Below are positions 22,116 through 30,160 of a stretch of DNA of 30,160 nt, in pieces. This DNA comes from an uncultured Clostridia bacterium (GTDB lineage Bacteria; Bacillota; Clostridia; UBA1381). Both the position numbers and the translations under genes were made by a program. The notes under the pieces are model-generated. The model was not told the origin of the DNA. It saw nothing but the letters and a program-made list of their open reading frames with translations, and ran no database searches. How positions within the stretch are numbered: position 1 is the first letter of the stretch; every line of letters starts with the position of its first letter. Location: contig CAJTUY010000012.1 of assembly GCA_910579415.1 (NCBI GenBank), positions 17,482-47,641 on the forward strand. The letters run 5' to 3'.

Positions 22116-23366
22116 GTGGGCAAACTTGTTATAGACGGCGGTGAAAGAATAAGCGGTGAAATCTGTGTGCAGGGGGCTAAAAATGCGGTGCTTCCGATAC
22201 TTGCCGCCACAGTTATGGCTGACGGTATAAGCGTCATTCAGAATTGTCCAAAACTAAGAGATGTTGATAAAACAACTCTTGTACTTGAAAGACTTGGCAG
22301 CAAGGTTGTGCGTGACGGAAATACCGTAACGGTGGATACGCGTGATATGTATGACTGTGAAATATGCGAGGACCTTATGCGCGAGATGCGCTCATCTATT
22401 ATATTTCTGGGCGCGATTATTTCACGCTGTAAAAAAGCGGTAGTGAGCATGCCGGGCGGCTGTCCGATAGGTTTAAGACCTATTGACCTTCATCTGAAGG
22501 CTCTGCGTCAGATGGGTGTGGAGATACGTGAGGAACACGGGTACATAAAATGCTATGCTTCAAAGCTTACAGGAGGAAATATACATCTTGATTTTCCTAG
22601 TGTGGGCGCAACAGAAAATATTATGCTTGCGGCGGTATGTGCGGACGGAACAACGACAATTTCCAACGCTGCTCGTGAACCTGAAATTGTAGATTTGGGT
22701 AATTTTCTGAATAAAATGGGCGCACGGGTAAGCGGTGTAGGCACAAGCGTAATTACAATTGAGGGTGTAAAAAAGCTTCAGAGCGTTGAATATACAATAA
22801 TGCCTGACAGAATTGTTGCTGCTACATATCTTGCCGCATCAGCAATCACGGGCGGCGAAATTTGTCTTACCAAAGTTAATCCGCAGGATATGGGAGCTAT
22901 GCTGCATGTTCTGTCAGAAATGGGAGTAAGGCTGCGCTGTGAAAAAGACAGGATTACACAGCTTGCGCCAAAACGTCTGAAAAGTATACATACTGTAAGG
23001 ACTATGCCATATCCCGGATTTCCTACCGATATTCAGTCGCCTTTTATGTCGCTTGCTGCAATGGCTAAGGGAACGAGTGTATTTATTGAAAATATATTTG
23101 AGAACAGATTTCAGCATGTCGATGAGCTAACAAGAATGGGCGCGGATATAAAAGTAGAAGGACGGAGCGCGGTAGTCAGGGGAGTGAATTCTCTCGAGGG
23201 CGCAAATGTGGTAGCGCGTGAGCTTCGCGGGGGCGCAGCACTTGTAGTGGCGGCTCTTGCCGCGTCCGGAACAACGGTGATTACAGGAACAGAATTTATA
23301 GACAGAGGCTATGAAAATATCGAGAAATATCTGTCTGACTGCGGAGCTAAAATAAGACGCGGATAA
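22116..23366 (+). CDS. murA: UDP-N-acetylglucosamine 1-carboxyvinyltransferase
   Basis: 416 residues, the standard length. GTG start, supported by GAGGTG 8 nt upstream and by the protein beginning exactly where MurA proteins begin (KLVIDGGERISGEICVQGAK). QGAKNAVLP is the substrate-binding N-terminus, and the loop MPGGCPIGLRPID carries the catalytic Cys that fosfomycin alkylates. MurA makes the first committed precursor of peptidoglycan from UDP-GlcNAc and phosphoenolpyruvate. FtsQ follows 20 nt later, so they are co-transcribed. No strong promoter stands out in the ~160 nt upstream. Assignment to the MurA or MurZ branch was not attempted. Confidence 0.96.
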   Translation: MGKLVIDGGERISGEICVQGAKNAVLPILAATVMADGISVIQNCPKLRDVDKTTLVLERLGSKVVRDGNTVTVDTRDMYDCEICEDLMREMRSSIIFLGAIISRCKKAVVSMPGGCPIGLRPIDLHLKALRQMGVEIREEHGYIKCYASKLTGGNIHLDFPSVGATENIMLAAVCADGTTTISNAAREPEIVDLGNFLNKMGARVSGVGTSVITIEGVKKLQSVEYTIMPDRIVAATYLAASAITGGEICLTKVNPQDMGAMLHVLSEMGVRLRCEKDRITQLAPKRLKSIHTVRTMPYPGFPTDIQSPFMSLAAMAKGTSVFIENIFENRFQHVDELTRMGADIKVEGRSAVVRGVNSLEGANVVARELRGGAALVVAALAASGTTVITGTEFIDRGYENIEKYLSDCGAKIRRG

Positions 23367-23386
23367 AACGTGCGGAAAGGAAAAAT

Positions 23387-24271
23387 ATGTCGGATAATAA
23401 TCGTAATATACGGCTTGTAAAAGCCGGCGGCAGACGCGTTACGCGTACTGTGGCGGAAGATGAAAAAAATAAGCGTACACCTAATATGACAAAGCCGGAA
23501 ACAAAGCTGCAAAGGCGGGTGCGCTATCAAAAACGTCAGAAACAAAGACGGCTTAAGATGCAGCGCATACGCGCGCTTGTAATTTTAATCTTAGTTATGA
23601 TAACGGTGACAGTTATACTGTTCATGACACCTGTTTTTAATATACGCTCAGTTACGGTAGAGGGTAATATAATTGTAACAGCGGAGGAATTTCAGGAAAT
23701 GCTGAAACCCCTTGTGGGAGAAAATCTGTTCAGAACGGGCAGCGGTAAAATTGAAAAAATGCTTAAAGTTAATCCGTATATAGACGGAGTGAATGTGCAG
23801 AAAAAGGCAATTCCTCCAACAGTTCATGTGACTGTAAGTGAATATGCGCCTGCCGCTATATTGCGCGCAGAGGGAAAGACGCTTCTTGTAAGCAGTCATC
23901 TGAATGTACTTTCTGACAGCGGCGATACAGAGGCGGCGGTGCCTGTGGTAACAGGATTCAGCGTAAGTGAGGGAGAAGCGGGCGGCATTATAAAGAGCGA
24001 TGAAACGGAAAAACGCGATATTGTCCTGACAGCTCTTACCACGCTTGAAAAAACTGGCGTTCTTGATAAGGTAATAGAGATAGATATAAGCGATACAACG
24101 AATATTACAATGAATTATGATAACAGGCTTACTGTAAAATGTGGAACACAGCTTGATTTGGAGCGTAAACTGCGTCTTTTCAGGGAAACTGTAATGAACA
24201 ATTATTTTGCCGATAATGTACGTGGGACAATTGAATTTACAGAGAGCGGAAAGGCGGTGTATACACCATAA
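23387..24271 (+). CDS. ftsQ: Cell division protein FtsQ/DivIB
   Basis: 294 residues. A long, very basic cytoplasmic N-terminus (about residues 1-60), a single transmembrane helix (about 63-84, RALVILILVMITVTVILFMT), then an extracellular POTRA domain (FNIRSVTVEGN to VHVTVSEYAPAA) and the FtsQ/DivIB beta domain to the end. Topology and order are diagnostic although sequence similarity in this family is low. It stabilises the septal complex with FtsL and DivIC. AAAGGA lies about 8 nt before the ATG. It is expressed with murA. The 180 nt before ftsZ hold a promoter (24360-24388) and no other gene. Confidence 0.88.
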   Translation: MSDNNRNIRLVKAGGRRVTRTVAEDEKNKRTPNMTKPETKLQRRVRYQKRQKQRRLKMQRIRALVILILVMITVTVILFMTPVFNIRSVTVEGNIIVTAEEFQEMLKPLVGENLFRTGSGKIEKMLKVNPYIDGVNVQKKAIPPTVHVTVSEYAPAAILRAEGKTLLVSSHLNVLSDSGDTEAAVPVVTGFSVSEGEAGGIIKSDETEKRDIVLTALTTLEKTGVLDKVIEIDISDTTNITMNYDNRLTVKCGTQLDLERKLRLFRETVMNNYFADNVRGTIEFTESGKAVYTP

Positions 24272-24359
24272 AGGCAATATGCACAAAAATAAGCAAAAAA
24301 ATCTGAATAATATTGTGTACAATTATTCGCCCTTTTACAGACTTTATTGGAAAAAACTA

Positions 24360-24388
24360 TTGAATAACTTGCAAAAACATAGTAAAAT
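24360..24388 (+). promoter_or_regulatory. Promoter of ftsZ
   Basis: TTGAAT (24360-24365), a 17-bp spacer and TAAAAT (24383-24388), about 64 nt before the ATG. ftsZ can thus be expressed separately from murA-ftsQ. Confidence 0.7.
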
Positions 24389-24451
24389 AATATATATGCG
24401 GAGATTTCCCTGCTGTCATATGTGGGGTGAACTACGAAGGAGGATATTTAG

Positions 24452-25612
24452 ATGAGTGCAATGCCTATCGATTTAGAGGAAAATACAACAATAGACGGTG
24501 CAAGAATTAAAGTTATCGGCGTCGGCGGCGGCGGCAATAATGCTGTTGACCGTATGATTGAAGCCGGTGTTACAAAAGCTGAATTTATATGTGTGAACAC
24601 GGATTCGCAGCAGCTTGCAAATGTAAAAGCGCCTACTGTACTTCAGATTGGAGGAAAGCTTACGAACGGTCTTGGTGCCGGCGCAAAGCCTGAAATAGGA
24701 AGACAGGCGGCTGAGGAGACAAAGGACGAGATTAAGAACATAGTAAAGGACACCGAAATGGTGTTTGTAACCGCAGGTATGGGCGGCGGTACCGGCACAG
24801 GCGCAGCGCCTATTATAGCTGAAGCTGCTAAGTCGCTGGGTGTTTTAACTGTTGCAGTTGTAACAAAGCCTTTCTTCTTTGAAGGTCCTCAGAGAATGAG
24901 AAATGCTGAGGAGGGTATCAAGAACCTTGCAGAGAAGGTTGATGCAATAGTTACAATTCCTAATGACCTGTTACTTAAAATCGCAGATAAGAAGGTAACT
25001 ATTAAAGATTCCTTCAAGCTTGCGGATGATGTGCTTCGTCAGGGAGTGCAGGGAATTATCGAAGTAATTACACAGCGAGGTATTATGAACTGTGATTTTG
25101 CTGACGTAAGAACCATTATGAAGGACAGCGGTGTCGCTCATATGGGTATTGGTATCGGCAAGGGAGAAAATGCGGCTTCTGATGCTGTACGCGCTGCTAT
25201 TGAAAGTCCGTTGCTTGAAACAAGTATTGAGGGCGCAGAAAACGTGCTTCTTAATATTACGGGTGGAAGCGAATTCTCACTTGTTGATATGGGTGAGGTT
25301 TCAAGTATTGTACGCGATATGGTTTCAGAGGAAGCTAATATTATCGTTGGTACGGCTATGGATGATAATCTTAAAGATGAAATTAAGGTTACGCTTATTG
25401 CAACAGGTCTTGACGGCTCTGTTAAGAGAGGAAAGCAGGGCGAAGGCGAGCTGAAAAGACTTACTCCGAAATTTGCCGGCGGAAACGGTGTCGGCGGAGG
25501 AAGAAATGCTCATACATCATCTGATTTGGATGATAACTCCATATTTAACAGAAAGTTAAAGCCGGGTATGAGTAATATTGATGTTCCTGATTTCTTTAAA
25601 CCGGGAAGATAA
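24452..25612 (+). CDS. ftsZ: Cell division GTPase FtsZ
   Basis: 386 residues. The tubulin-like GTPase domain shows KVIGVGGGGNNAVDRMI, the signature loop GMGGGTGTGAAPI (about 104-116), VTKPFFFEGPQR and the T7-loop region with FKLADDVLRQGVQGI. A second domain follows (GIGKGENAASDAVRAAIESP and onward), a Gly-rich linker, and a conserved C-terminal peptide IDVPDFFK that binds FtsA or SepF-type partners. It forms the cytokinetic ring. AAGGAGGA lies about 8 nt before the ATG. A terminator follows 11 nt after the stop. ftsA is not adjacent, as in several Clostridia. Confidence 0.98.
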   Translation: MSAMPIDLEENTTIDGARIKVIGVGGGGNNAVDRMIEAGVTKAEFICVNTDSQQLANVKAPTVLQIGGKLTNGLGAGAKPEIGRQAAEETKDEIKNIVKDTEMVFVTAGMGGGTGTGAAPIIAEAAKSLGVLTVAVVTKPFFFEGPQRMRNAEEGIKNLAEKVDAIVTIPNDLLLKIADKKVTIKDSFKLADDVLRQGVQGIIEVITQRGIMNCDFADVRTIMKDSGVAHMGIGIGKGENAASDAVRAAIESPLLETSIEGAENVLLNITGGSEFSLVDMGEVSSIVRDMVSEEANIIVGTAMDDNLKDEIKVTLIATGLDGSVKRGKQGEGELKRLTPKFAGGNGVGGGRNAHTSSDLDDNSIFNRKLKPGMSNIDVPDFFKPGR

Positions 25613-25623
25613 TAAAGAAAATT

Positions 25624-25657
25624 ACAGCGTATGGGTATAACCTGCGCTGTTTTTTTA
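25624..25657 (+). terminator. Terminator after ftsZ
   Basis: Stem ACAGCG / CGCTGT (25624-25629 with 25645-25650) with a further imperfect inner helix, followed by seven T. Confidence 0.85.
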
Positions 25658-25682
25658 TTTATTAACACAAAATTGTTTTATA

Positions 25683-25711
25683 TTGACAATTTACCATGAA
25701 TAAGGTACAAT
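25683..25711 (+). promoter_or_regulatory. Promoter of the aldolase-like / lemA / TPM unit
   Basis: Perfect TTGACA (25683-25688), a 17-bp spacer and TACAAT (25706-25711), about 38 nt before the ATG. Confidence 0.8.
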
Positions 25712-25749
25712 GATATTATAGAAAATATACAATAAAGGGAGGAATTAAA

Positions 25750-27042
25750 ATGAATTTAGAAATGCTTCACCCTGCTGACCAGCTTGTTATGTTTATGGAA
25801 AGAATATATGGCTATGGTATGACCACTACTTCGGGCGGAAATCTTTCTATTCTTGATGATAACGGCGATATATGGATAACACCGGGTTCAATAGATAAAG
25901 GTTCTCTTACGAGAAATGATATGGTTCGCATTAAGCCTGACGGAGAAATAATCGGAAATCATAAACCGTCCAGTGAGTATCCGTTTCATAGGCATATTTA
26001 CAAAACACGTCCTGATATAAAAGCGGTGCTTCATGCGCATCCGCCTGCACTCGTTGCATTTTCGATAGTCCGCAAGCTTCCTGATACAAGTCTGATACCT
26101 AATGTGAAGTTTTCATGCGGTGAAATCGGAATGGCGAAGTACGGACTTCCGGGAAGTACGGATTTAGGCGATAAAATAAGTGCAGAATTTGAAAAGGGGT
26201 TTAATACAGTCATTTTGGAAAATCATGGCGTAGTAATCGGTGCAAAGACTATGTTTGACGCGTTTAAATCTTTTGAAACGCTTGATTTCAGCGCACGGCT
26301 GGAAATTGATGCTAATAATATAGGAACTCCGAAGCCGTTGAGTTCGGAGCAGATTGACTGGTATAAATCGCGTCAGAACGTATCAATGGACGAGTTTGTC
26401 GCGCATAATATTACGAGCGCTGAAAAGGAAGCTCGACGGGAGATATGCAAGCTTATAAAACGCGCGTATAATCAACAGTTGTTTACAAGTACTCAGGGTA
26501 CTTTTTCACAGCGAATTGATGATAACAGTTTTATAATTACTCCAACCGGCTCCGACAGGAAGTATCTTGAGCCTGAGGATATTGTGAAAATAAGCGGTGA
26601 TTTAAAGGAACTGGGTAAAATACCTTCAAAGAGCGTTGAACTTCACAGGGAAATTTATAAACAGCATCCGCATATTAACTCGATTATAATTGCGCATCCG
26701 CCATGCATAATGGCATTTGCAGTTACTGACGAGCCTCTTGATTCGCGTACAATTCCCGAAAGCTATATACTGATGAGAAATATTCCCAAACTGGAATTTG
26801 GCTCAAACTATTTAAAGCCGAAGGAAACAGCGGCAGTATTTGAGGAAAATACACCGATTGCAATAATAAAGAATGACTGTGTAATTGTAACAGGTACGGG
26901 ACTGCTTAATGCATTTGACCGTCTTGAGGTTGCTGAATACAGCGCAAGAGCCATAATATCCGCAAAGGATTTAGGCGAGGTTTTTGCAATCAGTGATGAT
27001 GAAATAAGTGATATAAAGAAAGCTTTTAACTTGGCTGAATAG
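25750..27042 (+). CDS. Tandem class II aldolase/adducin protein with degenerate second domain
   Basis: 430 residues made of two class II aldolase/adducin domains. Domain 1 (about 1-215) has the nucleotide-fold start TTSGGNLSI, candidate catalytic Glu76 in SSEYPFHRH, and zinc ligands His95 and His97 (HAHPP) and His159 (ENHG). Domain 2 (about 225-425) repeats the fold (GTFSQRIDD, SVELHREIY), but the first His is replaced (IAHPP, with only His316 kept) and ENHG is replaced by KNDC (Asp376). It has therefore probably lost zinc and activity. Such enzymes split sugar 1-phosphates such as L-fuculose- or L-rhamnulose 1-phosphate; the substrate here is not known. GGGAGG precedes the ATG. Confidence 0.85.
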   Translation: MNLEMLHPADQLVMFMERIYGYGMTTTSGGNLSILDDNGDIWITPGSIDKGSLTRNDMVRIKPDGEIIGNHKPSSEYPFHRHIYKTRPDIKAVLHAHPPALVAFSIVRKLPDTSLIPNVKFSCGEIGMAKYGLPGSTDLGDKISAEFEKGFNTVILENHGVVIGAKTMFDAFKSFETLDFSARLEIDANNIGTPKPLSSEQIDWYKSRQNVSMDEFVAHNITSAEKEARREICKLIKRAYNQQLFTSTQGTFSQRIDDNSFIITPTGSDRKYLEPEDIVKISGDLKELGKIPSKSVELHREIYKQHPHINSIIIAHPPCIMAFAVTDEPLDSRTIPESYILMRNIPKLEFGSNYLKPKETAAVFEENTPIAIIKNDCVIVTGTGLLNAFDRLEVAEYSARAIISAKDLGEVFAISDDEISDIKKAFNLAE

Positions 27043-27057
27043 AGAAAGGATAAGAAT

Positions 27058-27618
27058 ATGAAAAAGAAAAGTATAATTATAATCGTAATAGCGGTAATAG
27101 TAGTAATAATAGCGGCGCTTGCAGGTTCGTATAACAGTCTGGTAAAGCTTGAAACTAACACTGACACACAGTTTGCCAATGTACAGGTGCAGCTTCAAAG
27201 ACGTTCAGATTTAATACCTAATCTTGTGAATACAGTCAAGGGATATGCGGCACACGAAACAGAGGTGTTTACTGCCGTTTCGGATGCAAGAGCAAAGCTT
27301 GCCGGAGCGAGTACGGTTGAAGAGATAAACACGGCGGAGGGACAGATGAATTCTGCGCTAAGCCGATTGCTTGCTATTTCAGAGGCATATCCGGAGTTAA
27401 AGGCTAATGAGAATTTCCTTTCACTGCAAGACGAGCTTGCAGGCACGGAAAACCGTATAGGCGTTGCGCGAAAGGATTATAACGACGCAGTGCAGTCCTA
27501 CAATGTAAAAATACGTTCATTCCCGACAAACATACTTGCGGGGATGTTCGGTTTTGAGAAGAAGGAGCAGTTTACAGCTGACGAGAGCGCGCAGTCTGTT
27601 CCTCAAGTTAACTTTTAA
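27058..27618 (+). CDS. lemA: LemA family protein
   Basis: 186 residues. An N-terminal membrane helix (about 4-24, IIIIVIAVIVVIIAALAG) is followed by the LemA helical bundle: NSLVKLETNTDTQFANVQVQ, then LQRRSDLIPNLVNTVKGYAA, and the late RKDYNDAVQSYNVKIRSFP. Family members are membrane-anchored helical proteins of unclear role. They are often encoded beside TPM-domain genes, as here (2 nt gap). AAAGGA precedes the ATG by about 8 nt, and the gene lies 15 nt after the aldolase-like gene, so they share its promoter. Confidence 0.93.
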   Translation: MKKKSIIIIVIAVIVVIIAALAGSYNSLVKLETNTDTQFANVQVQLQRRSDLIPNLVNTVKGYAAHETEVFTAVSDARAKLAGASTVEEINTAEGQMNSALSRLLAISEAYPELKANENFLSLQDELAGTENRIGVARKDYNDAVQSYNVKIRSFPTNILAGMFGFEKKEQFTADESAQSVPQVNF

Positions 27619-27620
27619 TT

Positions 27621-28367
27621 ATGAAAAGAACGATTAGATATACGGCGTTTTTCACGTTTTTGCTTGTGCTTACGCTTAATTTGTGCGCGTATGCAAAAAC
27701 AGAGGTGCCAAATCCGACAGATAGATTTTTTATAAACGACTATGCAAACGTTATAGACGCTGAAACAGAAAATTATATTTTTGAAAAGGGTAAAGATTAT
27801 AACGGAAACGGCGGACCTCAGGTTGTTGTGCTTACTCTTAATGATATTGGCTTGTCAAGTATTGAGGATTTCAGTATAGAAACAGCGCGTAAATGGGGTA
27901 TAGGCAGTAAGGATGCTGATAACGGCGTCCTTGTTCTGCTTGTCACAGACAGCAGAGATATTCGTATAGAGGTCGGTTATGGACTGGAAGGAGTTTTGAA
28001 TGACGGTAAATGCGGACGCTTTATAAGAAATGCTGTTCCATTACTGAGCGCAGGTGATTACAGCGGCGGCATACGCAAAATTTATGATGATATTATAAAT
28101 GAACTTGAAGAACCTACGCCTGACGAAGATGAGGATGATGCAGGAGCGATTGTAATACCGATTTTTATATTGCTGCTTGTTATAGTCTTTTCGATTATTA
28201 ACCGACGCAGCGGACACGGCGGAGGTCATTATCGCGGCGGAAGATTTATGGGCGGCGGTTTTTATGGTGGTTTTGGCGGAAACAGCGGCGGTTTCGGAGG
28301 CGGCTTCGGTGGATTTTCAGGCGGAGGCGGCGGCTTTGGCGGAGGCGGCGCAAGCGGTAAGTTTTAG
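27621..28367 (+). CDS. TPM-domain membrane protein (YgcG-like)
   Basis: 248 residues. A signal peptide (cleavage near CAYA-KTEV) is followed by a TPM phosphatase-fold domain at about 30-165: FINDYANVID, QVVVLTLNDIG, IGSKDADNGVLVLLVTDSRD, IEVGYGLEGVLNDG. Then come an acidic linker (PTPDEDEDD), a transmembrane helix (about 175-191) and a Gly/Phe-rich tail of repeats such as GGGFYGGFGG. The TPM domain faces outside. No Shine-Dalgarno is visible between the lemA stop and this ATG, 2 nt apart, so translation is probably coupled to lemA. LemA plus TPM is a recurrent pair of unknown function. No clear terminator follows. Confidence 0.92.
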   Translation: MKRTIRYTAFFTFLLVLTLNLCAYAKTEVPNPTDRFFINDYANVIDAETENYIFEKGKDYNGNGGPQVVVLTLNDIGLSSIEDFSIETARKWGIGSKDADNGVLVLLVTDSRDIRIEVGYGLEGVLNDGKCGRFIRNAVPLLSAGDYSGGIRKIYDDIINELEEPTPDEDEDDAGAIVIPIFILLLVIVFSIINRRSGHGGGHYRGGRFMGGGFYGGFGGNSGGFGGGFGGFSGGGGGFGGGGASGKF

Positions 28368-28403
28368 CCGAAAAGAAAAAAATTGAAAAAATTTTAAAAT
28401 AAA

Positions 28404-28430
28404 TGCAACCTTTTGGCAATTTGAAACGTG
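28404..28430 (+). promoter_or_regulatory. ECF sigma-type promoter
   Basis: TGCAACCTTTT (-35 region, TGCAAC at 28404-28409) and CGTGTTATA (-10 region, CGTG at 28427-28430) are 17 bp apart. The AAC..CGT pair at this spacing is the layout of extracytoplasmic-function sigma promoters (compare TGAAAC-N16-CGTA of B. subtilis SigW). No sigma-A pair with good spacing fits here. It lies about 60 nt before the YcdB-SLH gene. Confidence 0.6.
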
Positions 28431-28488
28431 TTATAAGTAGAAAGGTAAATTTACTTGATACTTTAATACAGAAGGGAGTCAATAAACT

Positions 28489-30160
28489 ATGAAAAAATTA
28501 GTATCAATTATTTCGGCTTTAACTATTGCCGCATCGTTGTGTGCGCCTGTTCTTGCCGAAAACGAAAAGTGTGCTGGCAGGTGTAAAAGAACGTGTTGAA
28601 ATTCCTGCCGAATGTACGGAATTTTCAAGCGGCAGTCGTTCCGCATACGGAATTACGACTTATAATTTCTCGTGGTCTACGAAAGATGCCACAGAGTACA
28701 AATATGTAGATGTATCGTGCCTTGAAGACGGAACGATAACTTCATATTCAACTGTTGATAAAAGCAGTTCCGGCGCACCCAAGATACCACAGCTTTCACA
28801 GGCTGACGCAAAAGACATGGCAGAGGATTTTGTAAAGAAGATAAATCCCGATTTCCCATATGAGCTGAAATTGAACGATAGCTTTAACGGCAGTATTTTC
28901 AGTGATTCGTACAGATTTAGCATAGATATATACGTAAACGGTATTTTGCTTGAAGATGCTGACGGAAGCGTATCCGTAAACAGTGAAACTGGAAAAGTAA
29001 CACACTGTTATATGAATTATACGCCTGCCGAGTTTCCGGCTGTTGACAGTGCAATAAGCGTTGACGACGCAAAAAAAGCGTATAGTGAAAAGCTGGGCTT
29101 GAAGCTTGTTTATAAGGTATATACAGACAATGAGAACAATGAAAAAGCATATCCTGCATACGTTCAGAAAAATATGAACAACACATATATCAATGCGCTT
29201 ACAGGCGATGTAATAACACTTCAGAACGGTGAAAACGGTTCTAGAAATGCAACGGTTGCCGGCGGTGCAATGAAGGAAATGTCAACCGCTGATGACGCTG
29301 GCTTTACTCCGCAGGAGATATCGGAACTGGAAAATATTAAGGGACTTATTTCAAAAGAAAACGCTGAAAAACAACTCAGAACAAATAAGACGCTTGATAT
29401 TCCTTCTGATTTAAATGTAAGATATATAAATCTCGCAAAAGCATATAACAGAGATGAATATTCATACAATATATCACTGTACAGCGATGATGTAAATGTA
29501 CATGCAAGCATGGACGCCAAAACAGGTGAGATTTTAAGTTATGAACGCTACGGCACAGATAAGGATGATAAGAATACACAGAATGATGAGGCTTTAAAAT
29601 CGCTTGCAGGCAATAAGGCGGATGAATATGAGTATGATAAGGATAGCGAATGTTATCAGAGATATGTAAACGGTGTTCCCGTAACAGGTGATACGGTTGC
29701 ATTGAGATATTCGGACGGTGTGCTTACAGGCTATTATATTTCATATGCAAAAGCTGATTTCCCGTCAGTTGATAATGTAATAAGTATTTCAGATGCTGAA
29801 AAGACTATGTTTGATAAGAATGGTTACAGTATTTCATATGTATTAAATTATGAGGATAATAAACTTGCAGCTGTTCCGGTATATGTACATAAGGACATCA
29901 ATATCAATGCACTTACAGGCAAGCTTGTTACATATAATAATGAGGAAATAACAGGCAGTGAAGGTAAGATTGAGTATTCTGATATAGACGGTCATTATGC
30001 AAAGGAAATTATTGAAACACTTGCGTATTACGGAATAGGTTTTGACGGCGGTGCATTTAAGCCTGATGAGAAGATAACTCAGAAGGATTATATCGCGCTT
30101 CTTACAACACTTAATCAAAGCCCGATAGTAATAATGGGAACAGACAGCGCACAGTATAGC
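28489..30160 (+). CDS. YcdB/YcdC-repeat SLH surface protein, frame broken after signal peptide, 3' end outside window
   Basis: The ATG at 28489, after GGGAG, encodes a signal peptide (MKKLVSIISALTIAASLCAP then VLAE), but that frame stops at TGA 28597 after 36 residues. The frame shifted by one base, open from 28559 to the window end (534 codons), continues as VLAGVKERVEIPAECTEF and so on. Removing one base in GAAAACGAAAAG (28558-28569) would join them. The long frame holds YcdB/YcdC-type repeats (about residues 80-210 and 270-440 of that frame, with phrases like DAKTGEILSYERYG and NALTGKLVTYNNEE). An SLH domain begins at YSDIDGHYAKEIIETLAYYG and is cut by the window edge. A sequencing indel, a recent mutation or frameshifting could explain it. 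Confidence 0.75.

Noticed and set aside
23648..24322. 224-codon minus-strand ORF
   Set aside because: It is antisense to ftsQ, has a low-complexity basic/aromatic composition and no recognisable domain.
28201..28367. GGC-rich repeats as a tandem DNA repeat or CRISPR-like array
   Set aside because: They encode the Gly/Phe-rich tail of the TPM protein, and the units are irregular.

Overview
The window reads as part of the chromosome of a low-GC, anaerobic, spore-forming member of the Clostridia (Bacillota). The evidence is strong AAGGAGG-type ribosome binding sites, TTGACA-17-TATAAT promoters, short intergenic gaps with U-tailed terminators, a SipL-like spore-coat morphogenesis protein, pyruvate formate-lyase metabolism, FeoAAB iron(II) uptake, S-layer-homology (SLH) surface proteins and a murA-ftsQ-ftsZ division cluster. 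Nearly all genes lie on the + strand. No tRNA, rRNA, CRISPR array, transposase or phage gene was seen.

Layout. 1-2260: a divergent promoter pair at the left edge, a MATE exporter overlapping ruvX, and a DUF1292 gene. 2282-2533: a promoter and a roughly 216-nt structured RNA that folds like 6S RNA. 2625-5592: an iron-uptake operon (feoA, feoA, feoB and a 49-residue Cys-rich protein with a GTG start) behind a promoter with a palindromic operator-like site. 5639-7748: a secreted SLH protein. 7760-9372: rhamnulokinase. 9388-10970: a SipL-like protein. 10988-11814: a divergent pair, a zinc-ribbon membrane protein and an XRE regulator. 11908-16047: a PrsA-like lipoprotein, then pyruvate formate-lyase in two separate ORFs (core and glycyl-radical domain), then its activating enzyme. 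16059-21953: a GGDEF-EAL protein, a ROK glucokinase and a secreted GH30 glycanase in one apparent transcription unit. 22116-25657: murA, ftsQ/divIB, ftsZ. 25683-28367: a tandem class II aldolase-like protein, LemA and a TPM-domain protein. 28404-30160: an ECF-type promoter and a YcdB/YcdC-SLH protein whose frame breaks just after its signal peptide and which runs off the right edge.

How the genes fit together. The GH30 enzyme, glucokinase, rhamnulokinase and class II aldolase-like protein suggest growth on plant polysaccharide such as the galactan and rhamnose parts of pectin. The two SLH proteins suggest an S-layer-type cell wall. PFL and its activase would turn pyruvate into acetyl-CoA and formate. 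Feo supplies Fe(II), which the radical-SAM activase needs.

The most unusual item is the PFL locus. The catalytic barrel ends in a double stop, and the glycine-radical domain is a separate 77-residue protein with its own Shine-Dalgarno. The two frames are in phase but separated by three stop codons, which looks like a settled gene fission rather than one mutation. Other points of interest are the 6S-like RNA, the feo operator, a degenerate second aldolase domain, an ECF promoter for a surface protein, and a terminator-like hairpin against the sipL ribosome binding site.
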